Shown here: piece by piece, positions 26,401 through 34,618 of the stretch
Numbering within the stretch: the first letter of the stretch is position 1
Layout: each line of letters opens with the position of its first letter
Assembly (NCBI GenBank): GCA_019637445.1
Contig: JAHBVS010000001.1
Location: forward strand, 1,213,586 to 1,277,585
Source: Gemmatimonadaceae bacterium
GTDB taxonomy: Bacteria > Gemmatimonadota > Gemmatimonadetes > Gemmatimonadales > Gemmatimonadaceae
Length of the DNA stretch: 64,000 bases
Direction: 5' to 3'
The notes under the pieces: model-generated
Told to the model about the DNA's origin: nothing
Databases searched by the model: none
Seen by the model: the letters and a program-made list of their open reading frames with translations, nothing else
Position numbers and translations under genes: made by a program

Positions 26401-29400
26401 CTTCGCGGTCGATGGCAGCGCGGCCGGTTATGCCGGCGATACCGCGACGCTGGCGGTGCAGGCCAACGTGCGCTTCAGCACGACGTCGTACTCGATCCTG
26501 GCGACCAACGAGCTTGCGACGCAGGTGCTGCTCTCCGACCCGGCGCCGGCCGGCGGCACGTTCGTCACCTACAGCTACGGGACGCCTGGCATCACCGAGG
26601 TGTCGCCGAACCCCGCGTTCATTCCGCAGGGGCAGCTGTCGGTGAACGTGGTGATCCGCGGACTCAGCGGCGGCAGCTCCACCATCACGCCCGTGGCAAC
26701 CGGCGTGAATGGGCAGTCGGCGACGGTCACCGTATCGCCGGCCGTGCTGGACCTCATCGGCACCACGCACGTGATGGGCGTCAACACACAGCGCGCGGAC
26801 CTCTACGTCTATGTCGGGGCCAACGCGTCGCAGCCTATCCCCATCTCGTTGACGTCGAGCGACACCACCGTGCTCCGCGTCAACAACACCACGATTCCGG
26901 CCGGCATCTACTACGCGTACTTCAGCATGACGGCGGTGGGCACCGGCGACGTGTGGTTGCACAGTTCCGCGCCCGGCTTCACCAGCGACAGCGTGCGCGT
27001 GTTCGTGACGACGCTGTCGCTCGATGCCTGCTGCGATGCGACGCGCCAGACGACATCGCCCCCGCAGAACTTCAGCATCACCGTGCGAGACTCGGTGGGC
27101 GGTGCCTACAACCGCACGACGCCGCTGGTGGTGCAGATCGCATCGTCCGATACGAACGTCGTGCGGCTCGCCTCGTCAACGGCGACGGTGCCCGCCGGCG
27201 CCAACGGCAACTTCTCGATCCAGTACACGATGGCTGGCGCTATCGGGTCGGCGTGGATCCGGACGACTGCGTCGGGCGTCCGGCCGGATTCGATCCTGAT
27301 CACCGTGCAGGGGCCGAAGCTCTCGTTCAGCTATACGAGTTCGCAGGTGGGCGCCGGCCAGCGCAACACAGGCTCGTACGTGTACGTCCCGAACAACACC
27401 GCACAGCCGCTCGTGGTGCACCTGACGAACACGTCGCCGAGCACGGTGCAGATTCCGGACTCGGTCATCATCCCGGCCGGCACCTACTACGTCTACTTCA
27501 ATGCCGACGGATTGGCGCCGGGCAGTGCGACATTCTATGCGAGTGCCCTCGGGCACGAGCCTGACACCGCCACGTTTGTCGTCTCGACGCCGCGCATCGA
27601 CATCACGGGCGGCGGCACGTTGAACAACTTCGCGCCGCCCTTTGGCACCACCGTGATTGTCCGCGACTCCGCCGGCAACGCATACCCGCGAATCGCGCCG
27701 CTCGGCGTCGCCCTGTCCTCGTCCGACACGACCGTGCTCCGCGTGACGGACAGCGTGACCGTGGGAGCGGGCGCCAGCAGCAGCAATGCTGCGACGGTGA
27801 CGATCGTGGGGCCAGGAACGGCCTGGATTCGCGTCTCCGCAGCGGGGCACGGGGTGGACTCCGTGTCGTACACGGTGCAGGACCCGCAGCTCTCGCTGAG
27901 CTTCAACACCTACGTGCTCGGCCGGCGCCAGAGCAGCGGGCCGAGTTCCATCTACGTGCATGTGCCGAACAACGTGACGGATACGTTGCCCGTCACGCTG
28001 ACGCACACGAATCCGACCGCGGTCGCGCTCAGCACCACGACGCCCAGCATCCCGACGGGGATCTACTACCGCTACTTCGCGGCGGATGGCCTCGCGTTCG
28101 GCGTGGACACCATCGTGGCCAGCGCGCCGGGCTACCGGCCGGACACGGCGGTCATCCACGTGTCATCCACGCGGTTCTCCATCGGCTCGCTGCCCGCGAC
28201 GCGCACCACCACGGACCCGGTCTCGGGCTTCGGCGTGACCATCGTCGACTCGCTTGGCACCTCGCATCCCAGCCTCGACACGGTTGTGGTGAGCGTGGTC
28301 TCGAGCGCACCGGGCGTCCTGCAGCCCGTGCTACCGTCATACCGGATCCTGCCCGGCATCACGTCCGTGAATCCGCAGGTGGCCTTCGTCGGTCCCGGCA
28401 GCGGCTTCATCACGGTCAGTGATTCACTCGGCGCCGGTTACGTCGGCGGACAGACCAACACCGTCACCGTGACTGGGCCCTCGCTGTTCCTCGTGAACAG
28501 CAGCCCGCAGCTCGGCATGCGCCAGAACAGTGGCGGCGGCAACGCCTATGTGTACGTGCAGAACAACGTCACGGGCCAGCCATTGGTGGTGAATCTGGCC
28601 AGCAGCGACCCGTCGGTGGCCACCGTGCCCGCAACGGTGACCATCCCGGTCGGCACGTACTACGCGTACTTCAACGTGACCGCGCACGACGTGGTCGGCA
28701 CCGTGCAGATCCAGGCCACGGCCGCTGGCTACTCACCGGCGACGGTGAACCAGGAAGTCACGGCGCCACGATTCGTCGTCACGACGGCGACCACCGTGCG
28801 CACGACGCAGGGCCTGCAGGTCGTGAACGTCTACGCCACCGACGCCGCCGGGACGCAACACCCGACGAACGAGGCGGTGGTCGTGAATCTCGCATCGTCC
28901 AGCACCGCCGTCGGCACGATCGATTCGGCGACGGTGACCATCCCCGCCGGTGCCTCGCAGCACAGCACGGCGCGCTTCCGCCCACTCACCCCCGGCACCA
29001 CACAGCTCAGCGCCACCGACCCGCGAAGCGAAGGGTACCGCTACAACACCGGCACGGTGAACGTCTCTGTCACGCTTCCCTCGCTGCAGTTCAGCTGGGG
29101 CGGCAGTATGTCGGTCGGCATCGGCCAGTATACGGACGACTACTACGTCTACACACAGGACAACCAGGTAGCGGCGGTCGTCGCGAACCTGTCGCGCGCG
29201 ACCGGGCGCAGCGTCGTGGCCGACACGACGACCATCAACGCCGGCACCTACTACCGGTACGTCCGGATTGGCGGTGGGACCGCCGGGGCGGATACGCTGC
29301 GGGCTTCGGCCGCCGGCTTCGTGGACAGTCCGCCGGCGGGCGTGAACGTCGGGCTTGGACGGGTGGATGGCATCACGAACTGGCCGACCACGCTGGCGAC

Positions 29401-29665
29401 GGATTCCGTGCAGGTGACGCTGTACACGCGGGCGCCCGACGCATCGATTCGCCGCGTGTCGGAGGCAACGACGTTCACGCTCGCGGCGACGGGGAACGTG
29501 CAGTTTGCGGTCGGTGGGGCGACCGTGGCGAGTGTGGTGGTGCCGGCGGACGGAATCAGCGTGAGCTTCTGGGTGAAGAGGCTGCCCGGAGGCGGGACAG
29601 CGAACGTCTCGATCTCGGCGGCCAACTACGCGACGTACAACTCGAACGTCGTGGTCAGTCCCTAG
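23441..29665 (+). CDS. giant Ig-like repeat surface lipoprotein, copy 2
   Basis: This is a 2074-residue lipoprotein, lipobox STLSC with Cys28, again maturing to CGREITGP. Residues about 28-165 are clearly homologous to the first protein (RVRVIFRRMDGAVAL, INAAGDTVFAGGP). The middle has Big_2/BID_2-like domains (GNPAVATVDSTGLVTAVADG near 600; SNPSVAAVDSTG near 780; VTFTSLTTAIATVN near 865). From about residue 1105 a different array begins: five units of about 195 residues, each with a YVYV-x-NN strand and an IPAGxYYxYF motif, interleaved with D-S-x-G-x-x-(Y/H)-P domains. The ATG at 23441 has no Shine-Dalgarno. The 125-bp gap before it holds a possible -10 TAGCAT (23423-23428). It is probably a second, longer surface stalk made alongside the first. 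Confidence 0.85.
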   Translation: MRRPRLLGLSLPRLAAVAGAFVLSTLSCGREITGPNGTRFARGLSFVAEYPGEMASLEDGAGSVIAFNRVRVIFRRMDGAVALERIVQFPANATEIPASFDVPLSSGVGPEGEPLSLFLRYINAAGDTVFAGGPVSVIARPTISGVQAPPPASVPLVYTGLGSEATSVVIAPDTTALVSGDPFALTATAYDAQMNPVPLAPLVWSSLNTTMARLDSVGLGSGSTLPSRGWARVRVALAAGGGADTAWLNIAPRAGSLQLVSGGGQTASIAAILPDSIRLRVLATDGLAMANVWVRFAATTGGGLISADSALSDSLGYVGLRWTLGASVGTQTLTASIAGTTATATINATAEAATLPSLVLATPPQSGVAGTLLADIFVEVRDAQDVLVTDYADSVEVSVFSGPGEASLLGIRRVQAVGGIATFDSLALTLRGTYTLMFAGVGVLPVTAAPISIAPGAPFGLLLLSGGAQNAPPSSVLPDSIVAHLLDEFGNGVPGVAVVPGGGSFGSVSPASVNSDSTGRVAFRWTLGAETTPQLLELTVPGFDVPPLLVSANLGDSTVASTEVALGADTLHSIGETTLLTATARDLFTNVVSGTFTFVSGNPAVATVDSTGLVTAVADGSAWLHAIESGGTRDSTLIVVQQLLASIVVTPASRQLYLGTTFQFAAQAVDGLGVPMLTQPAFTWNSQNLSVALVDSTGLVSTVGLGGTQIQATAGAVTGVSAVTVVTPITRIAVIRDSIGFSVTDTFTLVALQRPRSYRAVAYDTLDAPMTGIAFTWVSSNPSVAAVDSTGSETVRARAQANGITAIRASAQGVTGAASLRVQQVLADIDLSPDAASIAPTGNTLLTARGLDPDGFNLPSISGVTFTSLTTAIATVNASSGLVTGVANGTALITANVDTVLADTVTITVGGAVPAVISFGRDSLAIGRSASQSIPIYLSRPHTSPLTVELAVADTFAYFSTASITIPTGATSGNATLNGRNAGSTQVFAVDGSAAGYAGDTATLAVQANVRFSTTSYSILATNELATQVLLSDPAPAGGTFVTYSYGTPGITEVSPNPAFIPQGQLSVNVVIRGLSGGSSTITPVATGVNGQSATVTVSPAVLDLIGTTHVMGVNTQRADLYVYVGANASQPIPISLTSSDTTVLRVNNTTIPAGIYYAYFSMTAVGTGDVWLHSSAPGFTSDSVRVFVTTLSLDACCDATRQTTSPPQNFSITVRDSVGGAYNRTTPLVVQIASSDTNVVRLASSTATVPAGANGNFSIQYTMAGAIGSAWIRTTASGVRPDSILITVQGPKLSFSYTSSQVGAGQRNTGSYVYVPNNTAQPLVVHLTNTSPSTVQIPDSVIIPAGTYYVYFNADGLAPGSATFYASALGHEPDTATFVVSTPRIDITGGGTLNNFAPPFGTTVIVRDSAGNAYPRIAPLGVALSSSDTTVLRVTDSVTVGAGASSSNAATVTIVGPGTAWIRVSAAGHGVDSVSYTVQDPQLSLSFNTYVLGRRQSSGPSSIYVHVPNNVTDTLPVTLTHTNPTAVALSTTTPSIPTGIYYRYFAADGLAFGVDTIVASAPGYRPDTAVIHVSSTRFSIGSLPATRTTTDPVSGFGVTIVDSLGTSHPSLDTVVVSVVSSAPGVLQPVLPSYRILPGITSVNPQVAFVGPGSGFITVSDSLGAGYVGGQTNTVTVTGPSLFLVNSSPQLGMRQNSGGGNAYVYVQNNVTGQPLVVNLASSDPSVATVPATVTIPVGTYYAYFNVTAHDVVGTVQIQATAAGYSPATVNQEVTAPRFVVTTATTVRTTQGLQVVNVYATDAAGTQHPTNEAVVVNLASSSTAVGTIDSATVTIPAGASQHSTARFRPLTPGTTQLSATDPRSEGYRYNTGTVNVSVTLPSLQFSWGGSMSVGIGQYTDDYYVYTQDNQVAAVVANLSRATGRSVVADTTTINAGTYYRYVRIGGGTAGADTLRASAAGFVDSPPAGVNVGLGRVDGITNWPTTLATDSVQVTLYTRAPDASIRRVSEATTFTLAATGNVQFAVGGATVASVVVPADGISVSFWVKRLPGGGTANVSISAANYATYNSNVVVSP
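26760..29300 (+). repeat. five in-frame copies of a ~585-bp coding repeat
   Basis: The IPAGxYYxYF-type motif is encoded near 26896, 27473, 28052, 28647 and 29238, spacings of about 577, 579, 595 and 591 bp. The last copy is degenerate (INAGTYYRYV). Each is preceded by a G-x-x-Q-(R/N/S) ... YVYV strand. Confidence 0.75.
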
Positions 29666-29718
29666 GGCACGCGCAGCCTCCGCACTGTCCCGGACTGGCC
29701 TCGCACCCGACCGACCGT

Positions 29719-29730
29719 TACGCTCCGCTA
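29719..29730 (+). promoter_or_regulatory. leaderless-type -10 box before the PHP phosphatase
   Basis: TACGCT (29719-29724), then CCGCTA, then the GTG start at 29731. No Shine-Dalgarno is possible in this spacing. Confidence 0.5.
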
Positions 29731-30543
29731 GTGCCGGGCATCGTCGACTTCCACAGCCACGTGATTCCCTCCGTCGATGACGGGTCGACTTCGATCGACC
29801 AGTCGCTGACGGCGCTCCGCGCGTTCGCGGAGCAGGGCGTTGTCAACTGTGTGCTCACCCCGCACTTCGATGCATCGCTGACGCGCAACAGCACCGCTCT
29901 CGCTGCTCGGCTCGGCGAATTCGACCGGAGCTGGACGGCGCTTTGCGCGGCAGTCGAGAACGCCGACGGACTCCCGCAGCTCCACCGTGGCTGCGAGGTG
30001 ATGCTGGACGAGCCGGACGCCGACCTCTCGGACCCTCGCATCAGGCTCGACGGCGGGCGGTTCGTACTCTGCGAGTTCCCGTCGCTGCGGCTGCCGCCGA
30101 ACGCAGAGATCGCGATTCACAATCTTGTGGATCGCGGTTGGCAGCCGATTGTGGCGCATCCGGAGCGGTATCGAAATCTCGACGCCGGCCTCGAACGGCT
30201 GCGACGATTGAGGGATGCCGGCGCGTACTTCCAGCTCAACGCCACGTCGTTGATCGGGCGGCACGGGGAGCAGCCGGCGCGCGTGGCGCGACGGCTGTTG
30301 GAGCTAGGATGGGGCGAGTATCTCTCGAGTGACTATCACGCGCGGGGAATCCCCGGCGTGGCAAAGGCACTGGCGAACCTGCGGGAGTGGGGCGGTGCCG
30401 CGCAGGCGCTGCGGATGTCGGAGGAGAATCCGGCGCGGATGCTGGCGGGAGAGAGCCCGGAGCCAGTGTCACCGCTGCCACCCGCGGCGCGGAGTTCGTG
30501 GATTGGCAGGCTGCTGAGCCGCACCGACGAGTCGAACGGCTAG
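29731..30543 (+). CDS. PHP-type tyrosine-protein phosphatase (CpsB/YwqE-like)
   Basis: This 270-residue metal-dependent phosphatase is of the family that dephosphorylates BY-kinases controlling capsule length. PHP metal ligands are visible in DFHSHVIPSVDDGS (6-19), LTPHF (42-46), the Glu of RGCEVMLDE near 90, AHPERY (136-141) and SSDYHARG (204-211). The GTG start at 29731 is set by the -10 box 6 nt upstream. The last 30 residues are a Pro/Ser-rich tail. The likely substrate is the tyrosine-rich tail of the Wzc-like kinase at 52,540-54,936; kinase and phosphatase usually adjoin, but here the NRPS-PKS cluster separates them by 22 kb. Confidence 0.88.
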   Translation: MPGIVDFHSHVIPSVDDGSTSIDQSLTALRAFAEQGVVNCVLTPHFDASLTRNSTALAARLGEFDRSWTALCAAVENADGLPQLHRGCEVMLDEPDADLSDPRIRLDGGRFVLCEFPSLRLPPNAEIAIHNLVDRGWQPIVAHPERYRNLDAGLERLRRLRDAGAYFQLNATSLIGRHGEQPARVARRLLELGWGEYLSSDYHARGIPGVAKALANLREWGGAAQALRMSEENPARMLAGESPEPVSPLPPAARSSWIGRLLSRTDESNG

Positions 30544-30586
30544 GGCGAGGCCCTGGCCCGCTTGCTACGGTCGCGAGCGGCCGAAC

Positions 30587-31303
30587 TCAGGGCACCCAGT
30601 CTCTGAGCTCGACGGAAACCTGCGGCGCTGTCACCACGACGGCACCCACGTACGGAGCCCCGAGTGCGATGTGTTTGAGTGTCCAGTCGCTGGCCGCCTC
30701 GGGGTAGTCGTCGGCGCGAAGGATGCGGGCATCGCGTGCGGCGGCGGTGACGGCGAAGCGCGCCAGTGCGGGCCCCACCCCGCTGCCAGTCGCCTTCACG
30801 AAGGCCTCCTTGCGGGTCCAGATCCGGTAGAAGGTCGTCAGTCGTTCGTCGTCAGGTGTCGCCCGCAGCGCCTCGCGTTCCTCCACCGCAAAATGCGAGT
30901 TCGCGACCGCCATCATCTCGGGAACCGCACGTTGGCAATCGACATCCACACCGACTGACACGTGCGGGACACCGCGCCCCGTCGCGACTGGAGTTCCCGG
31001 CGCCGGAAGGCGGTCGGCGACGGCCACGAGAGCCAGGTCCTCGGCGTGCGAGAGATTAAAGGCAGGGCCGTCCCCGCGGGCGAACTGCGGCTTCCCGCGA
31101 TCGTCCCGGCTGAACGCGAGGGCGTCTGCGGGTTGACCCGTCGCCGCGGCGAGGATTTCGCGCAAGCCCCAGTGCGCGACGCGATAGCGGTCGCCGTGAC
31201 GCGGGAAGCGGAAGCGCGCGGCGATCTCCGCCTCGTCTGGGGAGAGGGGCAGACGCTGTGGGAGCTGCCGGTCGAGGGCGATGCGCCAAACGGTGACGGA
31301 CAT
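30587..31303 (-). CDS. Sfp-type 4'-phosphopantetheinyl transferase
   Basis: This enzyme transfers the phosphopantetheine arm of CoA to the Ser of carrier domains, converting apo-ACP/PCP to holo. The 238-residue length suits the Sfp class. Signatures are FNLSHAED (82-89), the Mg-binding GVDVD (118-122) and the WTRKEAFVKATGSGV block (162-176). The start is ATG 31303. It is convergent with the phosphatase gene and divergent from the GT2 gene, 19 kb or less from four proteins with carrier domains (Ser1049, Ser1004, Ser37 and Ser735 in the NRPS-PKS genes), which are its obvious clients. Confidence 0.92.
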   Translation of the reverse strand: MSVTVWRIALDRQLPQRLPLSPDEAEIAARFRFPRHGDRYRVAHWGLREILAAATGQPADALAFSRDDRGKPQFARGDGPAFNLSHAEDLALVAVADRLPAPGTPVATGRGVPHVSVGVDVDCQRAVPEMMAVANSHFAVEEREALRATPDDERLTTFYRIWTRKEAFVKATGSGVGPALARFAVTAAARDARILRADDYPEAASDWTLKHIALGAPYVGAVVVTAPQVSVELRDWVP

Positions 31304-31342
31304 AGAGAAATGGAACGTACGCGGATTCCGCGCGCGTGCGCG

Positions 31343-31371
31343 TTGCCGCACCCGTGGGCGGACGATATACT
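31343..31371 (+). promoter_or_regulatory. sigma-70-like promoter for the GT2 gene
   Basis: TTGCCG (31343-31348), a 17-bp spacer and TATACT (31366-31371): the best -35/-10 pair in the window. Predicted transcription start is near 31378, leaving a leader of about 57 nt with GAAGGAG before the TTG start at 31435. It overlaps the region upstream of the divergent transferase gene. Confidence 0.65.
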
Positions 31372-31434
31372 GCCGCTCCAGATGCGAACCTACGGTCATG
31401 CCAGCGCTCGCGGGCGCCTCGAAGGAGCTTCCTT

Positions 31435-32637
31435 TTGATTGCCGCGGTCCTGGCGACGGTCGTGATGCTGGCCGCAGCAATCGGCGTCTACGCCTATTTC
31501 GGCTATCCCGCGATGCTTGTCGCCGTCGCGAAGCTCTCCTCCCGCAGAGCGGTTCACCGGCAGCCACCGACGCAGTGGCCACAGGTCACCATCACGCTGC
31601 CAGCCTACAACGCCGAGCATACGCTGCGACCCGTGCTCGAGGCCTTGGTCGCCGTCGACTATCCGGCGGATCGCCGCCGCATCCTGGTGGTGTCCGACGG
31701 CTCCACGGACGGCACCGACGACCTCGTACGTAGCTACGGCGGTCAGGGTGTCGAGTTGCTTCGCCTCGAGGGGAGGCTGGGCAAGACCGAGGTCGAAAAC
31801 CGTGCGATGTCGGCGATGCAGGGCGAGATCGTCGTGAACACGGATGCGTCGGTGACGGTACACCCCGGAGCGGTAAAGGCACTGGTTGCCGCGCTCGGCG
31901 ACGAGACCGTCGGCGTTGCGTCCGCACGCGACATTTCGATTGCGTCGGTTGGCGCGCAGGGGCACGCCAGCGAGGCCGCGTACGTGGGCTACGAGATGTG
32001 GGTGCGCGGGCTCGAAACCGAGGTGGACGGCATCATTGGCTCGTCTGGATGTCTCTACGCGGCGCGAACCGAGCTCCACCGACGCGTGCTACCCGGCCAT
32101 CTCAGCCGGGACTTTTCGTCCGCGTTGTGGGCGCGGCTAAATGGCTATCGAGCGGTCAGCGTCGACGACGCCCTGTGCTTCGTGCCACGCGCAGCCAGCA
32201 TGCAGGTGGAGTATCGGCGGAAGATCCGCACGATGAGCCGCGGCATCCAGACTCTCTTCTATCACGCGCAGCTGATGGACCCGTGGCGATACGGCGCGTT
32301 TGCCTGGATGTTGCTCTCGCACAAGCTCGTGCGCTGGCTCGTCCCCTGGTGCCTGTTGGCCATTGCGATCGCCGTCCCACTTCTGGGCTATGTGGGCTTC
32401 CGCGACGGCGCCCCGTGGGCCGCTTTGGCGCTAGCGGTGCTCGGCGGAGAGATCGCGTGCCTCGCGCTCGCGGCCGCTGGGTGGTGGTGGCCAACGAGCG
32501 GCAAGCCACCGCGCCTGCTCGCGGCGGCGGCGTATTTCGTCACCGGCAACGTCGCGGGCATTGTCGCCTGGTGGCGCGCCCTGACCGACCAGCGCGCGCC
32601 GGTCTGGGAGCCGACCCCGCGCGCCATGCAGCGCTAG
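31435..32637 (+). CDS. GT2-family membrane glycosyltransferase
   Basis: This 400-residue processive-type glycosyltransferase has an N-terminal membrane helix (2-32), a cytosolic GT-A domain with TLPAYNAEHTL (54-64), DGSTDGTDD (88-96) and the metal motif NTDAS (135-139), then SRDFSSALW and an R-x-x-R-x-x-S-R-G motif in place of QxxRW. Three C-terminal membrane helices follow (about 303-323, 328-352 and 362-385). The TTG at 31435 is preferred because GAAGGAG ends 7 nt upstream and an excellent promoter lies just before it; a longer frame would begin upstream of that promoter. The substrate sugar is unknown; a role in surface polysaccharide synthesis is inferred from the neighbours. Confidence 0.85.
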   Translation: MIAAVLATVVMLAAAIGVYAYFGYPAMLVAVAKLSSRRAVHRQPPTQWPQVTITLPAYNAEHTLRPVLEALVAVDYPADRRRILVVSDGSTDGTDDLVRSYGGQGVELLRLEGRLGKTEVENRAMSAMQGEIVVNTDASVTVHPGAVKALVAALGDETVGVASARDISIASVGAQGHASEAAYVGYEMWVRGLETEVDGIIGSSGCLYAARTELHRRVLPGHLSRDFSSALWARLNGYRAVSVDDALCFVPRAASMQVEYRRKIRTMSRGIQTLFYHAQLMDPWRYGAFAWMLLSHKLVRWLVPWCLLAIAIAVPLLGYVGFRDGAPWAALALAVLGGEIACLALAAAGWWWPTSGKPPRLLAAAAYFVTGNVAGIVAWWRALTDQRAPVWEPTPRAMQR

Positions 32638-32654
32638 TCGCACACTTCAGACGC

Positions 32655-32678
32655 CGGGCGCGCGCGACGCGGCGCCCG
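32655..32678. terminator. hairpin between convergent genes
   Basis: CGGGCGC (32655-32661) pairs with GCGCCCG (32672-32678), and an inner CGC/GCG extends the stem. It lies between the ends of the GT2 gene and the SGNH gene and could stop transcription from both sides, although there is no long T-run. Confidence 0.45.
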
Positions 32679-32708
32679 CACGATGTGCGGCTCGCACCCA
32701 GGCCGACG

Positions 32709-33761
32709 TTAGAGTCCACGCAGGAATGCCTCTAACTCCGCGACCGTAACGCGCGGCATCTCGACGTCGAGGCTGTCGATGAGCACGTCGACGAGCGTCT
32801 TCGCCCAAAGCGTGTTCGCGACCGTTCCCGCGTGACCGTCCGCCAGCGTCATGTGTTCGATGCCGTCGCCCTGTGTGGGCGTGACGGACAGGCCTCCGAT
32901 ATGGACCGAGCGGTATTCCGGGACGCCAGTCGCCGAGCGACTGCCCCAGTACCGTCGAAACAGCGCGCGTTCATCGAGGAAGGCCACGCGGGAACGCTGC
33001 GCTGCGATGTCGCGAAGGCCGTCGTCGAACGCGTCGTGGTAGCGCTCCAGGCGAAGGATTTCCACCTCCGACTGAAACGCCCCGTGCAGTGGCGGCCATC
33101 CGGTGTTGTCGGCGATGCCCGCAAGCACCACGCGAAGCGTCGGCACCGTGGCGTGTAGGCGATCGACGGCAACCGCAATGTCCCGTAGGCACTCCTGGAG
33201 CGCACGGGCTGCCTCGGGATTCGAGTCTGCATTGGCGACGAGCCGCAGCCGCGACTGCGTGCCGAGGTCGTTGATGCCGATCCGGATGACGGCAACGCTT
33301 TCGGACCAGGCGCTTGGATCGCGACGCAGTTCATCCTCAAGTTGCGTGACCTGCCCCCGAGGGAGCGTCAGGTGCGCGCAACGGTGGCCGGAGAAGGCCA
33401 CGTTGTACGCGAAGTCCTGCTTGCGAGGAGACCGCAGCACCACACCGAACCAGGACGCCACCCGGGCCACTCGCGGGTGGACGCCACGGGCTCCCCATTC
33501 CCCCTGGTCCAGTTTGTCAGGCCGGAGGCGTTGTAGGACCTCGGTCCATTGCAGGCTGCTCGAGCGAGAGGCGCCACCTCGCTCCGGACCGCCAATGGGA
33601 AACGCGAGGGAGTCGTGGTAGGCGTGGCTGTCCGAGTTGCCAAGCACCGCAAGTCGAATGCGAGGGCGCGCGTCCTTCGAGTCCTGTCCGGCTGAGCATG
33701 CCATGAGCGATACCAGTAGGATGCCGGCCACTCGCGGGCATCGCCATCGCGCGGGCAACAC
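32709..33761 (-). CDS. SGNH/GDSL-hydrolase-like lipoprotein
   Basis: This 350-residue extracytoplasmic protein has a lipobox SLMAC (Cys22). Block I reads LAVLGNSDSHAYHDS (38-52), with Asn in place of the usual Asp of GDS; the catalytic Ser is kept. Block III is probably VIRIGINDLG, and the C-terminal block is LADGHAGTVANTLWA. Such SGNH proteins hydrolyse or transfer acyl groups, often O-acetyl groups on polysaccharides. Start choice: GTG 33761, 2 nt after the hydrolase stop, gives a normal lipoprotein signal; a GTG at 33803 inside the hydrolase gene would add 14 residues. It is the last gene of the NRPS-PKS operon, suggesting it acts on the product or on the polymer that receives it (inference). 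Confidence 0.75.
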   Translation of the reverse strand: MLPARWRCPRVAGILLVSLMACSAGQDSKDARPRIRLAVLGNSDSHAYHDSLAFPIGGPERGGASRSSSLQWTEVLQRLRPDKLDQGEWGARGVHPRVARVASWFGVVLRSPRKQDFAYNVAFSGHRCAHLTLPRGQVTQLEDELRRDPSAWSESVAVIRIGINDLGTQSRLRLVANADSNPEAARALQECLRDIAVAVDRLHATVPTLRVVLAGIADNTGWPPLHGAFQSEVEILRLERYHDAFDDGLRDIAAQRSRVAFLDERALFRRYWGSRSATGVPEYRSVHIGGLSVTPTQGDGIEHMTLADGHAGTVANTLWAKTLVDVLIDSLDVEMPRVTVAELEAFLRGL

Positions 33762-33763
33762 GT

Positions 33764-34618
33764 CTAGCGGCGTAACCAATCGATGGCGTGCTGGACAAAC
33801 CACTGGACCTGCGCGCGCGAGCCAAGCACGTGATCCAGGTGCGGGGCCCAGGTCCAGTGCAGGCGCTTCGAGACGCTGGTACGCGGCAGCGCCTCGGGAA
33901 TCTGCCGCGGCGCGTTGCAGTAGTACTGCACGCCGACCGAGAACACCAACTCCAGCAAGCCGCCGCGCTGGACGACCTGCAAGGCCCGGTAGTCCATCTC
34001 CTGGCCCCGCGACACCAGCAGGCCGTAGTAGCCCGGCGGACGGCGTTCCAGGTTGCGGCGGGCAGCCCAGCGGCGCAGCCGAACGCGCAAGGGACCCGCC
34101 GAGAGCAGGTGCGCGAGCCCTCGTATCGTGGTCAGCATGCGCCAGAGCTCGCGCCGGTAGAACCCTCGCGTGCGCGGCAACGCCGGGTCGAACAGCAACA
34201 AGCGCGACACGCGAGGATCGGCCGACCCCACGTAAAGCGCGTTGTCGGCCCCCGAGCAGAAGCCAACTAGCGCAACGTGCCCTCCCGCGTTCTCACCGTG
34301 CGTGGCCGCCGCCTCGATCGCCGCCGCCACGTCTGCCATCACGGATGTCTCGAGGCCTCCTCCGGCGGGCGGACCACTGTCGCCGATGCCGGAGAGGTCA
34401 AATCGCAGGCACGCGTGCCCACTCTCGGCGAATGCCCTCGCCAGCTCTACGGAGACTCGCGATGGGCCCACCCGATGCAAGATGCCGGCGCCCAGCACCA
34501 CCACGGGAAGTCCGCGCGTCGGTGCAACGGGCTCAGTCCAAATGCCAAAGAGACGCTCGTTCTGGCCAAATCGAATTGCGCGTTCGCGATAGCGAGGTTC
34601 CGAGGCGGCGGTCGTCAC
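33764..34618 (-). CDS. alpha/beta hydrolase, Cys nucleophile (like exosortase-A-associated hydrolase 1)
   Basis: This 284-residue cytosolic alpha/beta-hydrolase fold has a strand-turn CLRFDLSGIGDSG (70-82). The nucleophile elbow is VGFCSGADNA: Cys121 sits where Ser is normal (G-x-C-x-G). The C-terminus has WAPHLDHVLGS, a plausible His. From memory, hydrolase 1 of exosortase-A loci (TIGR03100) carries a similar G-L-C-D-G elbow, so this is probably a relative. The GTG at 34618 overlaps the preceding stop by 4 nt (GTGA). A Cys nucleophile suits thioester or acyl-transfer chemistry, so it could off-load the NRPS-PKS product (inference). Confidence 0.75.
   Translation of the reverse strand: MTTAASEPRYRERAIRFGQNERLFGIWTEPVAPTRGLPVVVLGAGILHRVGPSRVSVELARAFAESGHACLRFDLSGIGDSGPPAGGGLETSVMADVAAAIEAAATHGENAGGHVALVGFCSGADNALYVGSADPRVSRLLLFDPALPRTRGFYRRELWRMLTTIRGLAHLLSAGPLRVRLRRWAARRNLERRPPGYYGLLVSRGQEMDYRALQVVQRGGLLELVFSVGVQYYCNAPRQIPEALPRTSVSKRLHWTWAPHLDHVLGSRAQVQWFVQHAIDWLRR

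Noticed and set aside
20585-29300. Regularly spaced repeats that might be mistaken for a CRISPR or satellite array
   Set aside because: The period is 585-685 bp, units are diverged and strictly in frame, and conservation is at the protein level.
31336-31434. N-terminal extension of the GT2 glycosyltransferase from 31336
   Set aside because: It would start upstream of a good -35/-10 pair and adds Arg-rich sequence, whereas TTG 31435 has an ideal Shine-Dalgarno.
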